NCBI GenBank assembly: GCA_027592485.1
Contig: JAQCKL010000058.1
Span: 1-13,417, forward strand
Origin: Cyanobacteriota bacterium
Lineage (GTDB): Bacteria; Cyanobacteriota; Cyanobacteriia; Phormidesmidales; Phormidesmidaceae
Direction: 5' to 3'
DNA: 13,417 nucleotides
Below are positions 1 through 6,924 of this stretch, piece by piece (positions within the stretch are counted from its first letter, which is position 1; every line of letters begins with the position of its first letter). Made by a program: the position numbers and the translations under genes. The notes beneath the pieces are model-generated. The model did no database searches. It was given only the letters and a program-made list of their open reading frames with translations, and was not told the DNA's origin.

Positions 1-151
1 CGTTATAGGCGGCATCATCGGGAGCTGCCACCAGTTCTTCTCCAGGGACAGCCGTCCAGGTTTCTCCCCTTTGGCAAGCGAGCAATTTAAACTCCGCCTT
101 GCCGCTGCCAATGAAACCGCTTTTCTTTTGTACTTCAGCCAGATAAAGCAC
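1..151 (-). CDS. hmpF: Pilus motility taxis protein HmpF, N-terminal fragment (runs off left edge)
   Basis: A reading frame begins with GTG at 151 and stays open to the window edge, giving the first 50 residues only. It starts VLYLAEVQKKSGFIGSGKAE and continues with a KLLACQR segment and a VPGEEL segment. I recognise this pattern from the conserved N-terminus of cyanobacterial HmpF proteins, long coiled-coil proteins needed for type IV pilus motility and hormogonium taxis. The coiled-coil part would lie outside the window, so it cannot be confirmed here. A GAGGA ribosome-binding site sits 8 nt before the GTG, which supports this start. A longer overlapping minus-strand frame beginning at 362 is out of frame and looks spurious. 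The gene is divergent from a PATAN response regulator, a family also tied to pilus-based taxis, which fits the call. The family assignment is from memory of the N-terminus and is moderately sure; that a real gene starts here is more certain. Confidence 0.6.
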   Translation of the reverse strand, partial: MLYLAEVQKKSGFIGSGKAEFKLLACQRGETWTAVPGEELVAAPDDAAYN

Positions 152-680
152 GCCGATCGTCCTCTTCCATCGCGATAGTTACCAGACCTATGTAAAACTC
201 TGGTGATTTCCTGCCTTTGAGCCCACAGTAAAACCCGACAGACGGCTTCAACAATGCCCCAACTACACCCAATCTGTAAACTCGGCTATTGACCAACTGA
301 GAGCAGTTTAGCCCATGCCTCGAAATATATAGTGCCCTTAAACTAACGCATGTTTTGTTCAAATGGCGGATTCAAATCCTCAATAGGAGGCCGTACTCGT
401 GAGGCACTAAACCTTATACGTTAGTGCAACCGCTCCCAACCTTCGGCGACTTATGATAACGTGTGTCATCCCTGTTAGCGCTGTGGCTCAATGCAGGATG
501 GCCCAATCTGCGTATCGAATACTCTCAGCCAAACTGGAGGCTGCTTCGGTAATTGGCTTCGCCAAAGGCATTGATGTGGTTTAAGGCATGTGCAACGATG
601 CAAAATGTGTTGATCTATATCATGGGTCAATGGCATCGACTTTCAGGGTTCCTGAGGAGCACCAATAATTTTTGAGGCGT
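152..680. other. Long divergent intergenic region between hmpF-like gene and PATAN regulator
   Basis: These 529 bases separate two divergent genes and should hold both promoters. No frame in it looks like a conserved protein. A 75-codon minus-strand frame (135-362) and a 43-codon plus-strand frame (453-584, ATG to TAA) exist, but neither has a clear ribosome-binding site. Visible structure includes a 7-bp inverted repeat at 404-427 and a short GC-rich hairpin (TTGGC/GCCAA around a TTC loop) at 553-565. A TATAT-rich stretch at 615-620 could be part of a -10 element for the regulator gene, but no matching -35 is clear. The length is unusual next to the compact spacing elsewhere in the window. 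It could hide an unannotated small RNA or the decayed remains of a gene. Confidence 0.5.
404..427. repeat. 7-bp inverted repeat (hairpin or operator candidate)
   Basis: GCACTAA at 404-410 is mirrored exactly by TTAGTGC at 421-427 across a 10-nt loop. An additional ACTAACG at 342-348 is the reverse complement of CGTTAGT at 419-425, so the right arm has two possible partners. There is no T-tract after it on either strand, so a terminator is unlikely. It could be a regulator site or part of a transcript structure; the function is not known. Confidence 0.4.
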
Positions 681-1928
681 ATGCAGGGTCAACTCAGTGA
701 AATTGACATTCGCAGTATTCTGCAACTCATCGAGTTAGGTCAGCGCACGGGTGAACTGTATGTTGAGGCCTATCCCAGCCATACTACTAGCGATCGCCCA
801 TACCCTACGGTTGCCTTACCTCAAGCTTGGCTCGTCTTTTTGCTTAACGGTCAAATTGTTTACGCCGGGACGACGACAGGCCAACTGGGCCGTCTACGGG
901 ATCACCTGCATCGCTATGGGTTAGAAACCGCATTAGACACCACTAATGCTAGTTCCATAGAACCCTTCAACTCTCCTGAGTACGGTCACCTGTGGGAATT
1001 ACTAGAGCGACATACCCTAACCCCAGAACAGGGTCGCACCATTCTTCACAATATGGTTTGTGAAACCTTGTTTGATCTGCTGAGCTTACACCAAGGCACC
1101 TTCATCTTTAAGCTGAGCTCAGCCCTCAGCCCTCAACTCAAGCGCTTTCAGAGTGGACCGTTGGTCGCTAGCATTACTCAGCAGATCCAGGAATGGAAAC
1201 AGTTTTATCCCCATATTCAATCGCCTCACCAATGCCCCTTCGTTTCTGAACAAGCTGCTTTAGAAGCAGATTCTTTAGCGGCAGATATCAAGCCGTTGAT
1301 GCAGTGGATTGATGGCAAGACCTCCATCCAGCAAATGGCCCGCTACTTGGACTGTACGGTGGTGGCCCTGGCTAAACGTATTTATCCCTATACGCGGCAG
1401 GGGATCATTCAATTTCCCCATGCTGCAACACTGCCAAGTAAGCCGCCAGAGCTAGAGCCCTGGGATGAAGCCCGGGTTCCTCGGGTCGTTTGTATCGATG
1501 ATGGTGTTGCTATTCGTGAAGCGGTCGAACACATTTTGGTCGAACAGGGTTACGAGGCAACCTCCATTGGGAATCCGCTTCGGGCCTTAAGCCTATTGTT
1601 TCAGTTGCAGCCAGACCTAATTCTGTGCGATATCGCTATGCCGGAGTTAGAGGGCTATGAGTTATGTGCCATGCTGCGGCAGGCGAGTGACTTTAGGCAA
1701 ACACCCATTGTGATGTTGACGGGGAAGGATGGTTTTATCGATCGCGTCAAAGCCCGTATGGCGGGGGCGACGGATTATTTGACCAAACCCTTTGGGGCCA
1801 CTGAGTTATTGACCTTGGTCGAAAAATACGTCGGTTTGGGAAACCCCCAACGGGCAGAACCCGATCAGCTCTTAAGTGATGCTATTCAGGGTGACCCAGA
1901 GTTAGAAACAGGGGTCAGCCCGATGTAA
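681..1928 (+). CDS. PATAN (DUF4388) domain response regulator, PatA/PilG-like
   Basis: A 415-residue protein with an N-terminal PATAN/DUF4388 region (about residues 1-175) opening MQGQLSEIDIRSILQLIELG, then a linker, then a C-terminal CheY-like receiver at about 267-385. The receiver has every key residue: acidic pair D273-D274 (CIDDG), phosphoacceptor D317 (LILCDIAMPE), T347 (VMLTGKDG) and K369 (YLTKPF). It should therefore accept phosphate from a histidine kinase. There is no DNA-binding domain. In cyanobacteria this architecture is that of PatA, PixG and PilG-type regulators, which act through protein contacts in phototaxis, pilus motility or heterocyst patterning. I chose ATG 681 because the homologues I know start MQG. 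A TTG at 672, 12 nt after GAGGAG, would add three residues and is a fair alternative. The paralogue group cannot be settled by reading. Confidence 0.88.
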   Translation: MQGQLSEIDIRSILQLIELGQRTGELYVEAYPSHTTSDRPYPTVALPQAWLVFLLNGQIVYAGTTTGQLGRLRDHLHRYGLETALDTTNASSIEPFNSPEYGHLWELLERHTLTPEQGRTILHNMVCETLFDLLSLHQGTFIFKLSSALSPQLKRFQSGPLVASITQQIQEWKQFYPHIQSPHQCPFVSEQAALEADSLAADIKPLMQWIDGKTSIQQMARYLDCTVVALAKRIYPYTRQGIIQFPHAATLPSKPPELEPWDEARVPRVVCIDDGVAIREAVEHILVEQGYEATSIGNPLRALSLLFQLQPDLILCDIAMPELEGYELCAMLRQASDFRQTPIVMLTGKDGFIDRVKARMAGATDYLTKPFGATELLTLVEKYVGLGNPQRAEPDQLLSDAIQGDPELETGVSPM

Positions 1929-1949
1929 GGATTCGGCCCAATAGGGGTT

Positions 1950-1976
1950 TGAGGGTTTCAAGTTATCCTCATTTTT
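1950..1976 (+). terminator. Weak candidate terminator after the PATAN regulator
   Basis: TGAGG at 1950-1954 pairs with CCTCA at 1967-1971, followed directly by five T residues (1972-1976). It lies about 20 nt after the regulator stop codon and upstream of ssb, the right place for an intrinsic terminator. The stem has only 5 bp and the loop is 12 nt, so it would be weak. Confidence 0.3.
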
Positions 1977-1979
1977 CTA

Positions 1980-2011
1980 TTGCCTCAATCTAATCAACCT
2001 GCCTGTAAAAT
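1980..2011 (+). promoter_or_regulatory. ssb: Possible ssb promoter
   Basis: TAAAAT at 2006-2011 resembles a sigma-70 type -10 element and lies 44 nt before the ssb start. The best upstream -35 match is TTGCCT at 1980-1985, but the 20-nt spacing is longer than usual, so this is only a weak candidate. No strong ribosome-binding site precedes the ssb ATG. Confidence 0.22.
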
Positions 2012-2054
2012 ATCTGACGGGACTATTGGCTAAGTACATTTCTTATTTCAGCTT

Positions 2055-2420
2055 ATGAGCATTAATACAGTGACGCTGGTCGGTCGTGCAGGACGGGATC
2101 CGGACGTCCGTTACTTTGAGTCTGGAAGTGTCGTCTGTAAATTTTCCCTGGCTGTGAATCGCCGCAGTCGCAACAATGATCAGCCTGACTGGTTCAATGT
2201 GGAAATGTGGGGGCGCACTGCTGAGGTTGCTGCCAATTACGTCCGCAAGGGCAGCTTAATTGGGGTGACGGGGGCGCTCAAGATGGATCAGTGGAACGAT
2301 CGCGCCACGGGAGCCCTGAGAACGTCCCCCGTGATTCGGGTGGATCGTATGGAACTACTGGGCTCCAAACGGGATAACGATGCCCCCATGGCCAATAACT
2401 ATGCCGATGATGAGTTTTAG
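2055..2420 (+). CDS. ssb: Single-stranded DNA-binding protein SSB
   Basis: A 121-residue protein that binds and protects single-stranded DNA in replication, recombination and repair. The OB-fold fills about residues 1-105: the opening strand INTVTLVGRAGRDPDVRY, the FSLAVNRRSRN segment, the DWFNVEMWGRTAEVAANYV core with its conserved aromatics, and the GSLIGVTGALKMDQW strand. The tail is very short and ends in the acidic ADDEF, the position of the C-terminal tip that recruits partner proteins. Many bacterial SSBs end DDDIPF; here the IP pair is absent, and I believe short tails like this are common in cyanobacteria. The length suits the short cyanobacterial type, not the roughly 170-residue proteobacterial one. 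It is convergent with sppA, with 14 nt between the two stop codons. Confidence 0.95.
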   Translation: MSINTVTLVGRAGRDPDVRYFESGSVVCKFSLAVNRRSRNNDQPDWFNVEMWGRTAEVAANYVRKGSLIGVTGALKMDQWNDRATGALRTSPVIRVDRMELLGSKRDNDAPMANNYADDEF

Positions 2421-2434
2421 CCCATGACCACGGT

Positions 2435-4240
2435 CTAGTCAATTTCGGTCGTAAAGGGCAACCGGGTGTAGGTGCCATGGGGATCGTTTAACGTTTCTAG
2501 ATGGATGAGCGCTGATTGAATGGCGGTCCATTCGGCTAACAGCGGGCTCGAAGGGCCTTCTAAGCGGCTACTGACCCCTCCAAATAAGCTTTCAATAATT
2601 TGCGCTTCTAAGCTGAGGGGTTGGGGATATTCTTCTACTGACCAATCCTCTAGCTCCGCTTGCTCGGCAGCGTAGTCGATAGCGGCCATCAGCCCTCCCA
2701 GTTCATCTACTAATCCCTGGGTTTGGGCTGCTTGGCCGGACCAGACCCGACCTTGGGCAACTTGCTCCACGGCGGCCTTGGGTAGAGCACGGGCCTCTGC
2801 CACCAGCGTGATGAAGCGATCATAGAGTTCATCCACCACCGCCTGCTGCAGGACCAGCTCTTCTGGGCTTTGGGGTCGGGCAACGGTGTCGATATCGGCA
2901 AACCGGGCCGTTTTGAACACGTCCCAGGTGATGCCATTCCGGTTGGCAATGGTTTGGAAGTTGAGCAGCAGACCAAACACCCCTATAGAGCCTGTGATCG
3001 TGGTGGGGGAGGCATAAATGCGACTGCCTTCGGCGGCCATCATATAGCCCCCAGAGGCGGCTAGATCGCCCATGGAGACCACAACCGGTTTCTCTGCCTG
3101 GAGTCGCCGGACTGCATCGGCAATCACCTCTGAAGCGCTGGCACCGCCACCGGGGCTATTGATTCTCAGGACCACCGCTTTGATGGCATCATCTAATCGC
3201 AAATCCCGGAGCGTGCGGGATAAGGTATCTGAGCCAATGACCCCTTCTCCGCCTTCCCCAAAGACAATCTCTCCCTCGGCGTAGACGATTGCCACAACCC
3301 CTTCGCCCACGCTCGCCTCTGGGCTGATTAAGGCGCTGTAGGAGACGAGATCCACGGAGGGAATATCTTCCCCGACGGAGGCTTCTGCACCGGTCAGATC
3401 CTGTAGTTCTGTGAGTACATCTTCGTAGTAGGCGACTTGATCGACTAAACCCTCAGCCTTAGCTTCCTCTGGCAATAATATGCCGCCAGCATCGGCAATT
3501 TGCTGCAGTTTCCCGGGGGAGAGGGTCCGGCTGCTGTCCACCGTGGTCAAGAAGGTTTGCCATAAATCTGAGAGCAAGGCCTCGGTTTGCTCCTGCTCTT
3601 CTGGGCTACTGCTGGTGCGGGTAAAGGGTTCAATTGCTGACTTATATCGCCCGACCCGTAAGACTTGTACCCCAATACCGTATTTTTCTAAAGCTCCGGC
3701 GAGGAACTGGGTTTCAGCTTGAAAGCCGTTAAATTCCAATAGGCCCGAGGCATCCAAAATGACCGTATCGGCGATGGAGGTCAGGTAATAGTCGCGCTCG
3801 GCCCAGTCCACCTCATAGGCAAAAATCGGTTTGCCAGAGTCTTTAAAGGTTTGTAGTGCTTGTCGTAGTTCTCCCAGGGTTGCCAAGCCATTAAAGGAGT
3901 TGCCGTAGAGAAAGATGCCCGCGATCGCGTCATCCTCAGCGGCATGTTCAATGGCCCGGAGGGCTTGATAAATAGAAATCGCATCATTGCTAGTACCCGA
4001 GAGGGTTTCCTCAAGGACAACCCCAGCCCCGGAGGGAGGGACTGCATCTCTAATTTCGGTAGAGAGATTGATCGCCAGGACCGAGTTGGGTTCCAAGCTG
4101 GGCTCCGTCTCACGGGTTGCCGTGGCCAGAAATACCATCACCAAGCCCCCCGCCCCAATGCCCAGGAGGGTGACAAACACCAACAAGCCAATAATGGTGC
4201 CGATGGCACTAGCCGCCATCCACTTTATAAACTTGCCCAT
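2435..4240 (-). CDS. sppA: Signal peptide peptidase SppA, long (67K) type
   Basis: A 601-residue membrane-anchored serine protease of family S49. Residues about 10-42 form one long hydrophobic N-terminal helix, and two S49-like domains follow. The N-terminal domain (about 55-290) holds the presumed catalytic lysine K200 in VGRYKSAIEPFTR. The C-terminal domain (about 315-530) holds the presumed nucleophile S396 in GDLAASGGYMMAA, preceded by the NSPGGG loop at 361-366. This split Ser/Lys dyad is the E. coli SppA arrangement, and the length matches that type. The family degrades cleaved signal peptides. In Synechocystis an SppA1 of this class has been tied to light-induced loss of phycobilisome parts; that role here is inference. 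The ATG at 4240 has AGAAGG 7 nt upstream. The gene lies 35 nt after fni on the same strand and is probably co-transcribed with it. Confidence 0.94.
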   Translation of the reverse strand: MGKFIKWMAASAIGTIIGLLVFVTLLGIGAGGLVMVFLATATRETEPSLEPNSVLAINLSTEIRDAVPPSGAGVVLEETLSGTSNDAISIYQALRAIEHAAEDDAIAGIFLYGNSFNGLATLGELRQALQTFKDSGKPIFAYEVDWAERDYYLTSIADTVILDASGLLEFNGFQAETQFLAGALEKYGIGVQVLRVGRYKSAIEPFTRTSSSPEEQEQTEALLSDLWQTFLTTVDSSRTLSPGKLQQIADAGGILLPEEAKAEGLVDQVAYYEDVLTELQDLTGAEASVGEDIPSVDLVSYSALISPEASVGEGVVAIVYAEGEIVFGEGGEGVIGSDTLSRTLRDLRLDDAIKAVVLRINSPGGGASASEVIADAVRRLQAEKPVVVSMGDLAASGGYMMAAEGSRIYASPTTITGSIGVFGLLLNFQTIANRNGITWDVFKTARFADIDTVARPQSPEELVLQQAVVDELYDRFITLVAEARALPKAAVEQVAQGRVWSGQAAQTQGLVDELGGLMAAIDYAAEQAELEDWSVEEYPQPLSLEAQIIESLFGGVSSRLEGPSSPLLAEWTAIQSALIHLETLNDPHGTYTRLPFTTEID

Positions 4241-4275
4241 ACCCTTGCCTTCTTATTGGGGACTCAAAACCGTCT

Positions 4276-5328
4276 CTATGGTAGTCGCTGTAGGATTTGG
4301 GCGTCTTTCAACCCTGGGATCGTGGCGCTACCGGTACAAAACAGGACCGTGGCTAATTCTTCTTGAAGGATATGGACTAAGGCCATCACTGTTTCTAGGG
4401 AGTCGTTGGCGGCCTGGAGAAATGGATGAGCCAGGCCCGCCAAGTCAGCCCCAAGGGTGAGAACCTTAGCCATATCCAAGCCATTACGAAGCCCCCCTGA
4501 AGCAATCAGGGGAATGTGAGGCGCAACAGATCGTACTGCGGTAATGCAGTCAGCGGTGGGCAATCCCCAATCGGCGAAGGTTTGCCCAAGGCGGCGCTGA
4601 CGCACATCCTGGGCACGACCCCCTTCGACCTTGGCCCAAGAGGTGCCGCCCGCCCCAGCCACGTCAATGGCGGTGACGCCAGCATCGATCAGTTGCCTCG
4701 CCATCGGGGCGGAGATGCCGTTGCCGACTTCTTTCACAATCACAGGCACGGGTAAGCGATCGCACAGGTGTTTAATTTTGCCTAGGAGACCGGCAAAGTT
4801 GGTGTCGCCACCGGTCTGTACACTTTCCTGGAGGGGGTTCAAGTGCAAAATTAAGGCGTCGGCAGCCAGGTTGTCGATCACCCGTTGACATTCAGCGAGA
4901 CCATAGCCGTAGTTGAGTTGGACTGCGCCTAAGTTGGCGAACAGCAAGCAGTCAGGGGCATATTTGCGGATGGCAAAGGTCTCCATCACCCCTGGGTTCT
5001 CGATGGCCACCCTCTGGGAGCCGACCCCCATGGCTAGGCCATAGTGCTGGGCGACCTGGGCTAAGCGCGTGTTAATCAATTGGGCCTGCTCAGTGCCACC
5101 GGTCATCGAAGAAATCAACAGGGGCAGCCCGAGCCGTTTACCCAGAAACGTACTGGTGAGGTCAATGTCCGCCCGATTCATCTCGGGGAGACAGCAGTGG
5201 GTAAATCGATACTGCTCTAGCCCGGTGGTGATTTGGGTGCATTGCACATCTTCTTCGAGGCAAACCCGAATGTGGTCAGCCTTGCGGGCCTGGGTCGCGA
5301 TCTCAGGGGAAAGGGAATCAGCCGTCAT
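4276..5328 (-). CDS. fni: Isopentenyl-diphosphate delta-isomerase, type 2 (FMN)
   Basis: A 350-residue soluble TIM-barrel flavoprotein that interconverts IPP and DMAPP, balancing the two C5 units made by the MEP pathway for carotenoids, phytol and quinones. Visible family signatures, in order, are RKADHIRVCLEEDVQ (residues 15-29), LPLLISSMTGGT (68-79), GVGSQRVAIENP (101-112), NLGAVQLNYGYG (132-143), LHLNPLQESVQTGGDTNF (161-178), KEVGNGIS (199-206), VAGAGGTSWAKVEG (223-236) and SGGLRNGLDMAKVL (277-290). The H162-N164-Q167-E168 cluster in the NPLQE segment contains the conserved Gln and metal-binding Glu of the family. Length is typical. Enzymes of this type need reduced FMN and Mg2+, with NAD(P)H to reduce the flavin. 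It is the gene before sppA on the minus strand and follows a hairpin-rich spacer after the MBOAT gene. Confidence 0.95.
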   Translation of the reverse strand: MTADSLSPEIATQARKADHIRVCLEEDVQCTQITTGLEQYRFTHCCLPEMNRADIDLTSTFLGKRLGLPLLISSMTGGTEQAQLINTRLAQVAQHYGLAMGVGSQRVAIENPGVMETFAIRKYAPDCLLFANLGAVQLNYGYGLAECQRVIDNLAADALILHLNPLQESVQTGGDTNFAGLLGKIKHLCDRLPVPVIVKEVGNGISAPMARQLIDAGVTAIDVAGAGGTSWAKVEGGRAQDVRQRRLGQTFADWGLPTADCITAVRSVAPHIPLIASGGLRNGLDMAKVLTLGADLAGLAHPFLQAANDSLETVMALVHILQEELATVLFCTGSATIPGLKDAQILQRLP

Positions 5329-5359
5329 AGCCCTTTTAATCTCTTTAAGGCAAAACGCT

Positions 5360-5383
5360 CTTCAAGGTAAAACAACCTTGAAG
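5360..5383. repeat. 9-bp perfect hairpin in the MBOAT-fni spacer
   Basis: CTTCAAGGT at 5360-5368 pairs perfectly with ACCTTGAAG at 5375-5383 around the loop AAAACA. It sits between the MBOAT stop (5440) and the fni start (5328). Read on the minus strand it is followed by AGCGTTTTG, a poor T-tract, so it could be a weak terminator or attenuator for the acylation operon, or a structured 5' leader of fni. It is one of the longest perfect short-loop stems I noticed in an intergenic part of the window. Confidence 0.5.
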
Positions 5384-5390
5384 GATAGTG

Positions 5391-5411
5391 TCCCATGCTC
5401 AGGCATAGGGA
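5391..5411. repeat. Second hairpin in the MBOAT-fni spacer
   Basis: TCCCATGC at 5391-5398 pairs with GCAT and GGGA at 5403-5411, with loop TCAG and one bulged A at 5407. It is only 7 nt from the 5360-5383 hairpin, so minus-strand RNA leaving the MBOAT gene would form two stems in tandem. Together they may stabilise or terminate the upstream message. No T-tract follows. Confidence 0.35.
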
Positions 5412-5439
5412 GCGGTGTCGCCGTTAACCCGGACTACAA

Positions 5440-6924
5440 CTAAAACTCGAAATAGATATAGGGCAAGGTTTCGAGGGGAGCCAGCAGCCAGGCGGCAAAT
5501 AAACATAGGGGGATCATCAGGAGTTTGACAGGCCAGCTGAGCTGCAGCCGTAATCCCTGTTGTACCCCATAGGCCCCAACCATCAAGACCACAACACAGC
5601 CCATCAGCACCCAGAGCTGCTCAAACGTAAACCCCAGAGAGTCTAGGTAAACTTTTTGAGCAAACTGGGCATCCCGCGATACGCCCCAAAGCTTCTGTAG
5701 GGCCAAACTATAATCGCGAGGCGCTGGCAGTCTAAAAAATAACCAGCTAAAGCACACTAGGGCTTGGGTCAAGCCCCAACTGATCACAATCCCCAGGGGA
5801 TTTTTCCATAGCTGCTTAAGCCCCGCCCAACCTGCGGAGAGATGATGGGTGACGCGGTGAATGGCTAGGGCTAAGCCGTGGATAAGGCCCCAGATCAAAA
5901 AGCCCCAGGTATTGCCATGCCAAATGCCCGCGATCGCCATCACCACCATCAAATTGCCGCAGGTACGCAGTAGCCCCTGGCGCGATCCCCCCAGGGGAAA
6001 GTACAGATAGTTACGTAGCCATTCCCCTAGGGTCATGTGCCACCGCCGCCAAAAGTCAGCAATGCTGGTGGTCAGGTAAGGGAAGTTAAAGTTTTGGGGC
6101 AAATTAATCCCCATCAGCAAGGCGCTGCCGCGGGCAATATCGACATAGCCGCTGAAATCGAGGTAGAGCTGTAGACCGTAGGCAAAGATCGCCAGCCACA
6201 AGTCACCACTCCCCGCTCGCTCTAAGTTGCCAAGGCTGAGGTTCACCAGGACCGCAATGTGGTCTGCAATCAGGAGTTTCTTAATGCTGCCACTGGCGAT
6301 CAGCCATAGCCCTTCGACCACCCAGTTCCAATCTAGGACCTGTTGGGTTTTGAGTTGTTGGGTAAAGGTGTGATAACGGGTGATCGGTCCTGAGATCAGC
6401 TTAGGAAAAAAGAGCTTGTACGCACTAAATTCCAGGATGTTATCGGTGGCAGGTGCCCCCCGATACACGTCAACCAGGTAGGCAATGCACTCAAAGGTAA
6501 AAAAGCTGAGCCCTAGGGGCAGGGCGATCGCTAGCCAGCCGGTCCCCTCTGAGCTGGCCCCGGTGATTCCCCAAACCCAGCCCAACCAAGACTCCACATA
6601 CTTAAACGCTAAAAGCAGCAGGACATTGAGGGCAATCCCTAACCCAAGCAACAATCGGCGACGACGGTTCCAACCCTGCTCGGCCACTTGCCACTGCTCG
6701 TTGGACGTTTGCCAATTCAGCGGCGCGACGAGGAGTCGAGCCCAACAGAAATTAACTAAGATCAGGGCCAACATGAGCGGTACATATTGGACCTGCAGGG
6801 AGGCATAGAAAACCAAGCTGGCAATGACCAAAACGGCTGCTCGCAAATCGCGCTGTCCCACGGCCCAATATAGGCCAGCAACGCTCAGCAAAAATAAACC
6901 GTAGGTAATGGAAGGCAAACTCAT
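5440..6924 (-). CDS. MBOAT family O-acyltransferase (AlgI-like)
   Basis: A 494-residue integral membrane protein with about ten or more hydrophobic segments. It matches the AlgI branch of the MBOAT family, whose members move acyl (usually acetyl) groups across the membrane for O-acylation of extracellular polymers. Seen in order: LPLGLSFFTFECIAYLVDVY (residues 135-154), FPKLISGPITRY (173-184), LDFSGYVDIARG (255-266), the NFPYLTTSIADFWRRWHMTL stretch (280-299), FPLGGSR (309-315), and GIWHGNTWGFLIWGLIHGL (333-351) with the invariant histidine at H336 and a second at H349. It ends YIYFEF, close to the aromatic tail common in AlgI homologues. Length is normal for the family. Its ATG overlaps the stop of the upstream SGNH gene by 4 nt (ATGA at 6921-6924), so the two are almost surely translationally coupled and act as a pair. 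The acceptor polymer is not known. Confidence 0.93.
   Translation of the reverse strand: MSLPSITYGLFLLSVAGLYWAVGQRDLRAAVLVIASLVFYASLQVQYVPLMLALILVNFCWARLLVAPLNWQTSNEQWQVAEQGWNRRRRLLLGLGIALNVLLLLAFKYVESWLGWVWGITGASSEGTGWLAIALPLGLSFFTFECIAYLVDVYRGAPATDNILEFSAYKLFFPKLISGPITRYHTFTQQLKTQQVLDWNWVVEGLWLIASGSIKKLLIADHIAVLVNLSLGNLERAGSGDLWLAIFAYGLQLYLDFSGYVDIARGSALLMGINLPQNFNFPYLTTSIADFWRRWHMTLGEWLRNYLYFPLGGSRQGLLRTCGNLMVVMAIAGIWHGNTWGFLIWGLIHGLALAIHRVTHHLSAGWAGLKQLWKNPLGIVISWGLTQALVCFSWLFFRLPAPRDYSLALQKLWGVSRDAQFAQKVYLDSLGFTFEQLWVLMGCVVVLMVGAYGVQQGLRLQLSWPVKLLMIPLCLFAAWLLAPLETLPYIYFEF

Noticed and set aside
135..362. 75-codon minus-strand frame covering the start of the left-edge gene
   Set aside because: It is out of frame with the recognisable HmpF-like N-terminus, which has its own ribosome-binding site, and its sequence shows no conserved pattern.
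371..380. TTCAAATCC stretch resembling a tRNA T-loop
   Set aside because: No matching acceptor, D-arm or anticodon stem can be folded around it, so it is not a tRNA gene.
3944..4460. Plus-strand frames of 140 and 157 codons across the sppA-fni junction
   Set aside because: They run antisense to two clearly identified genes and the spacer between them, and show no family pattern.
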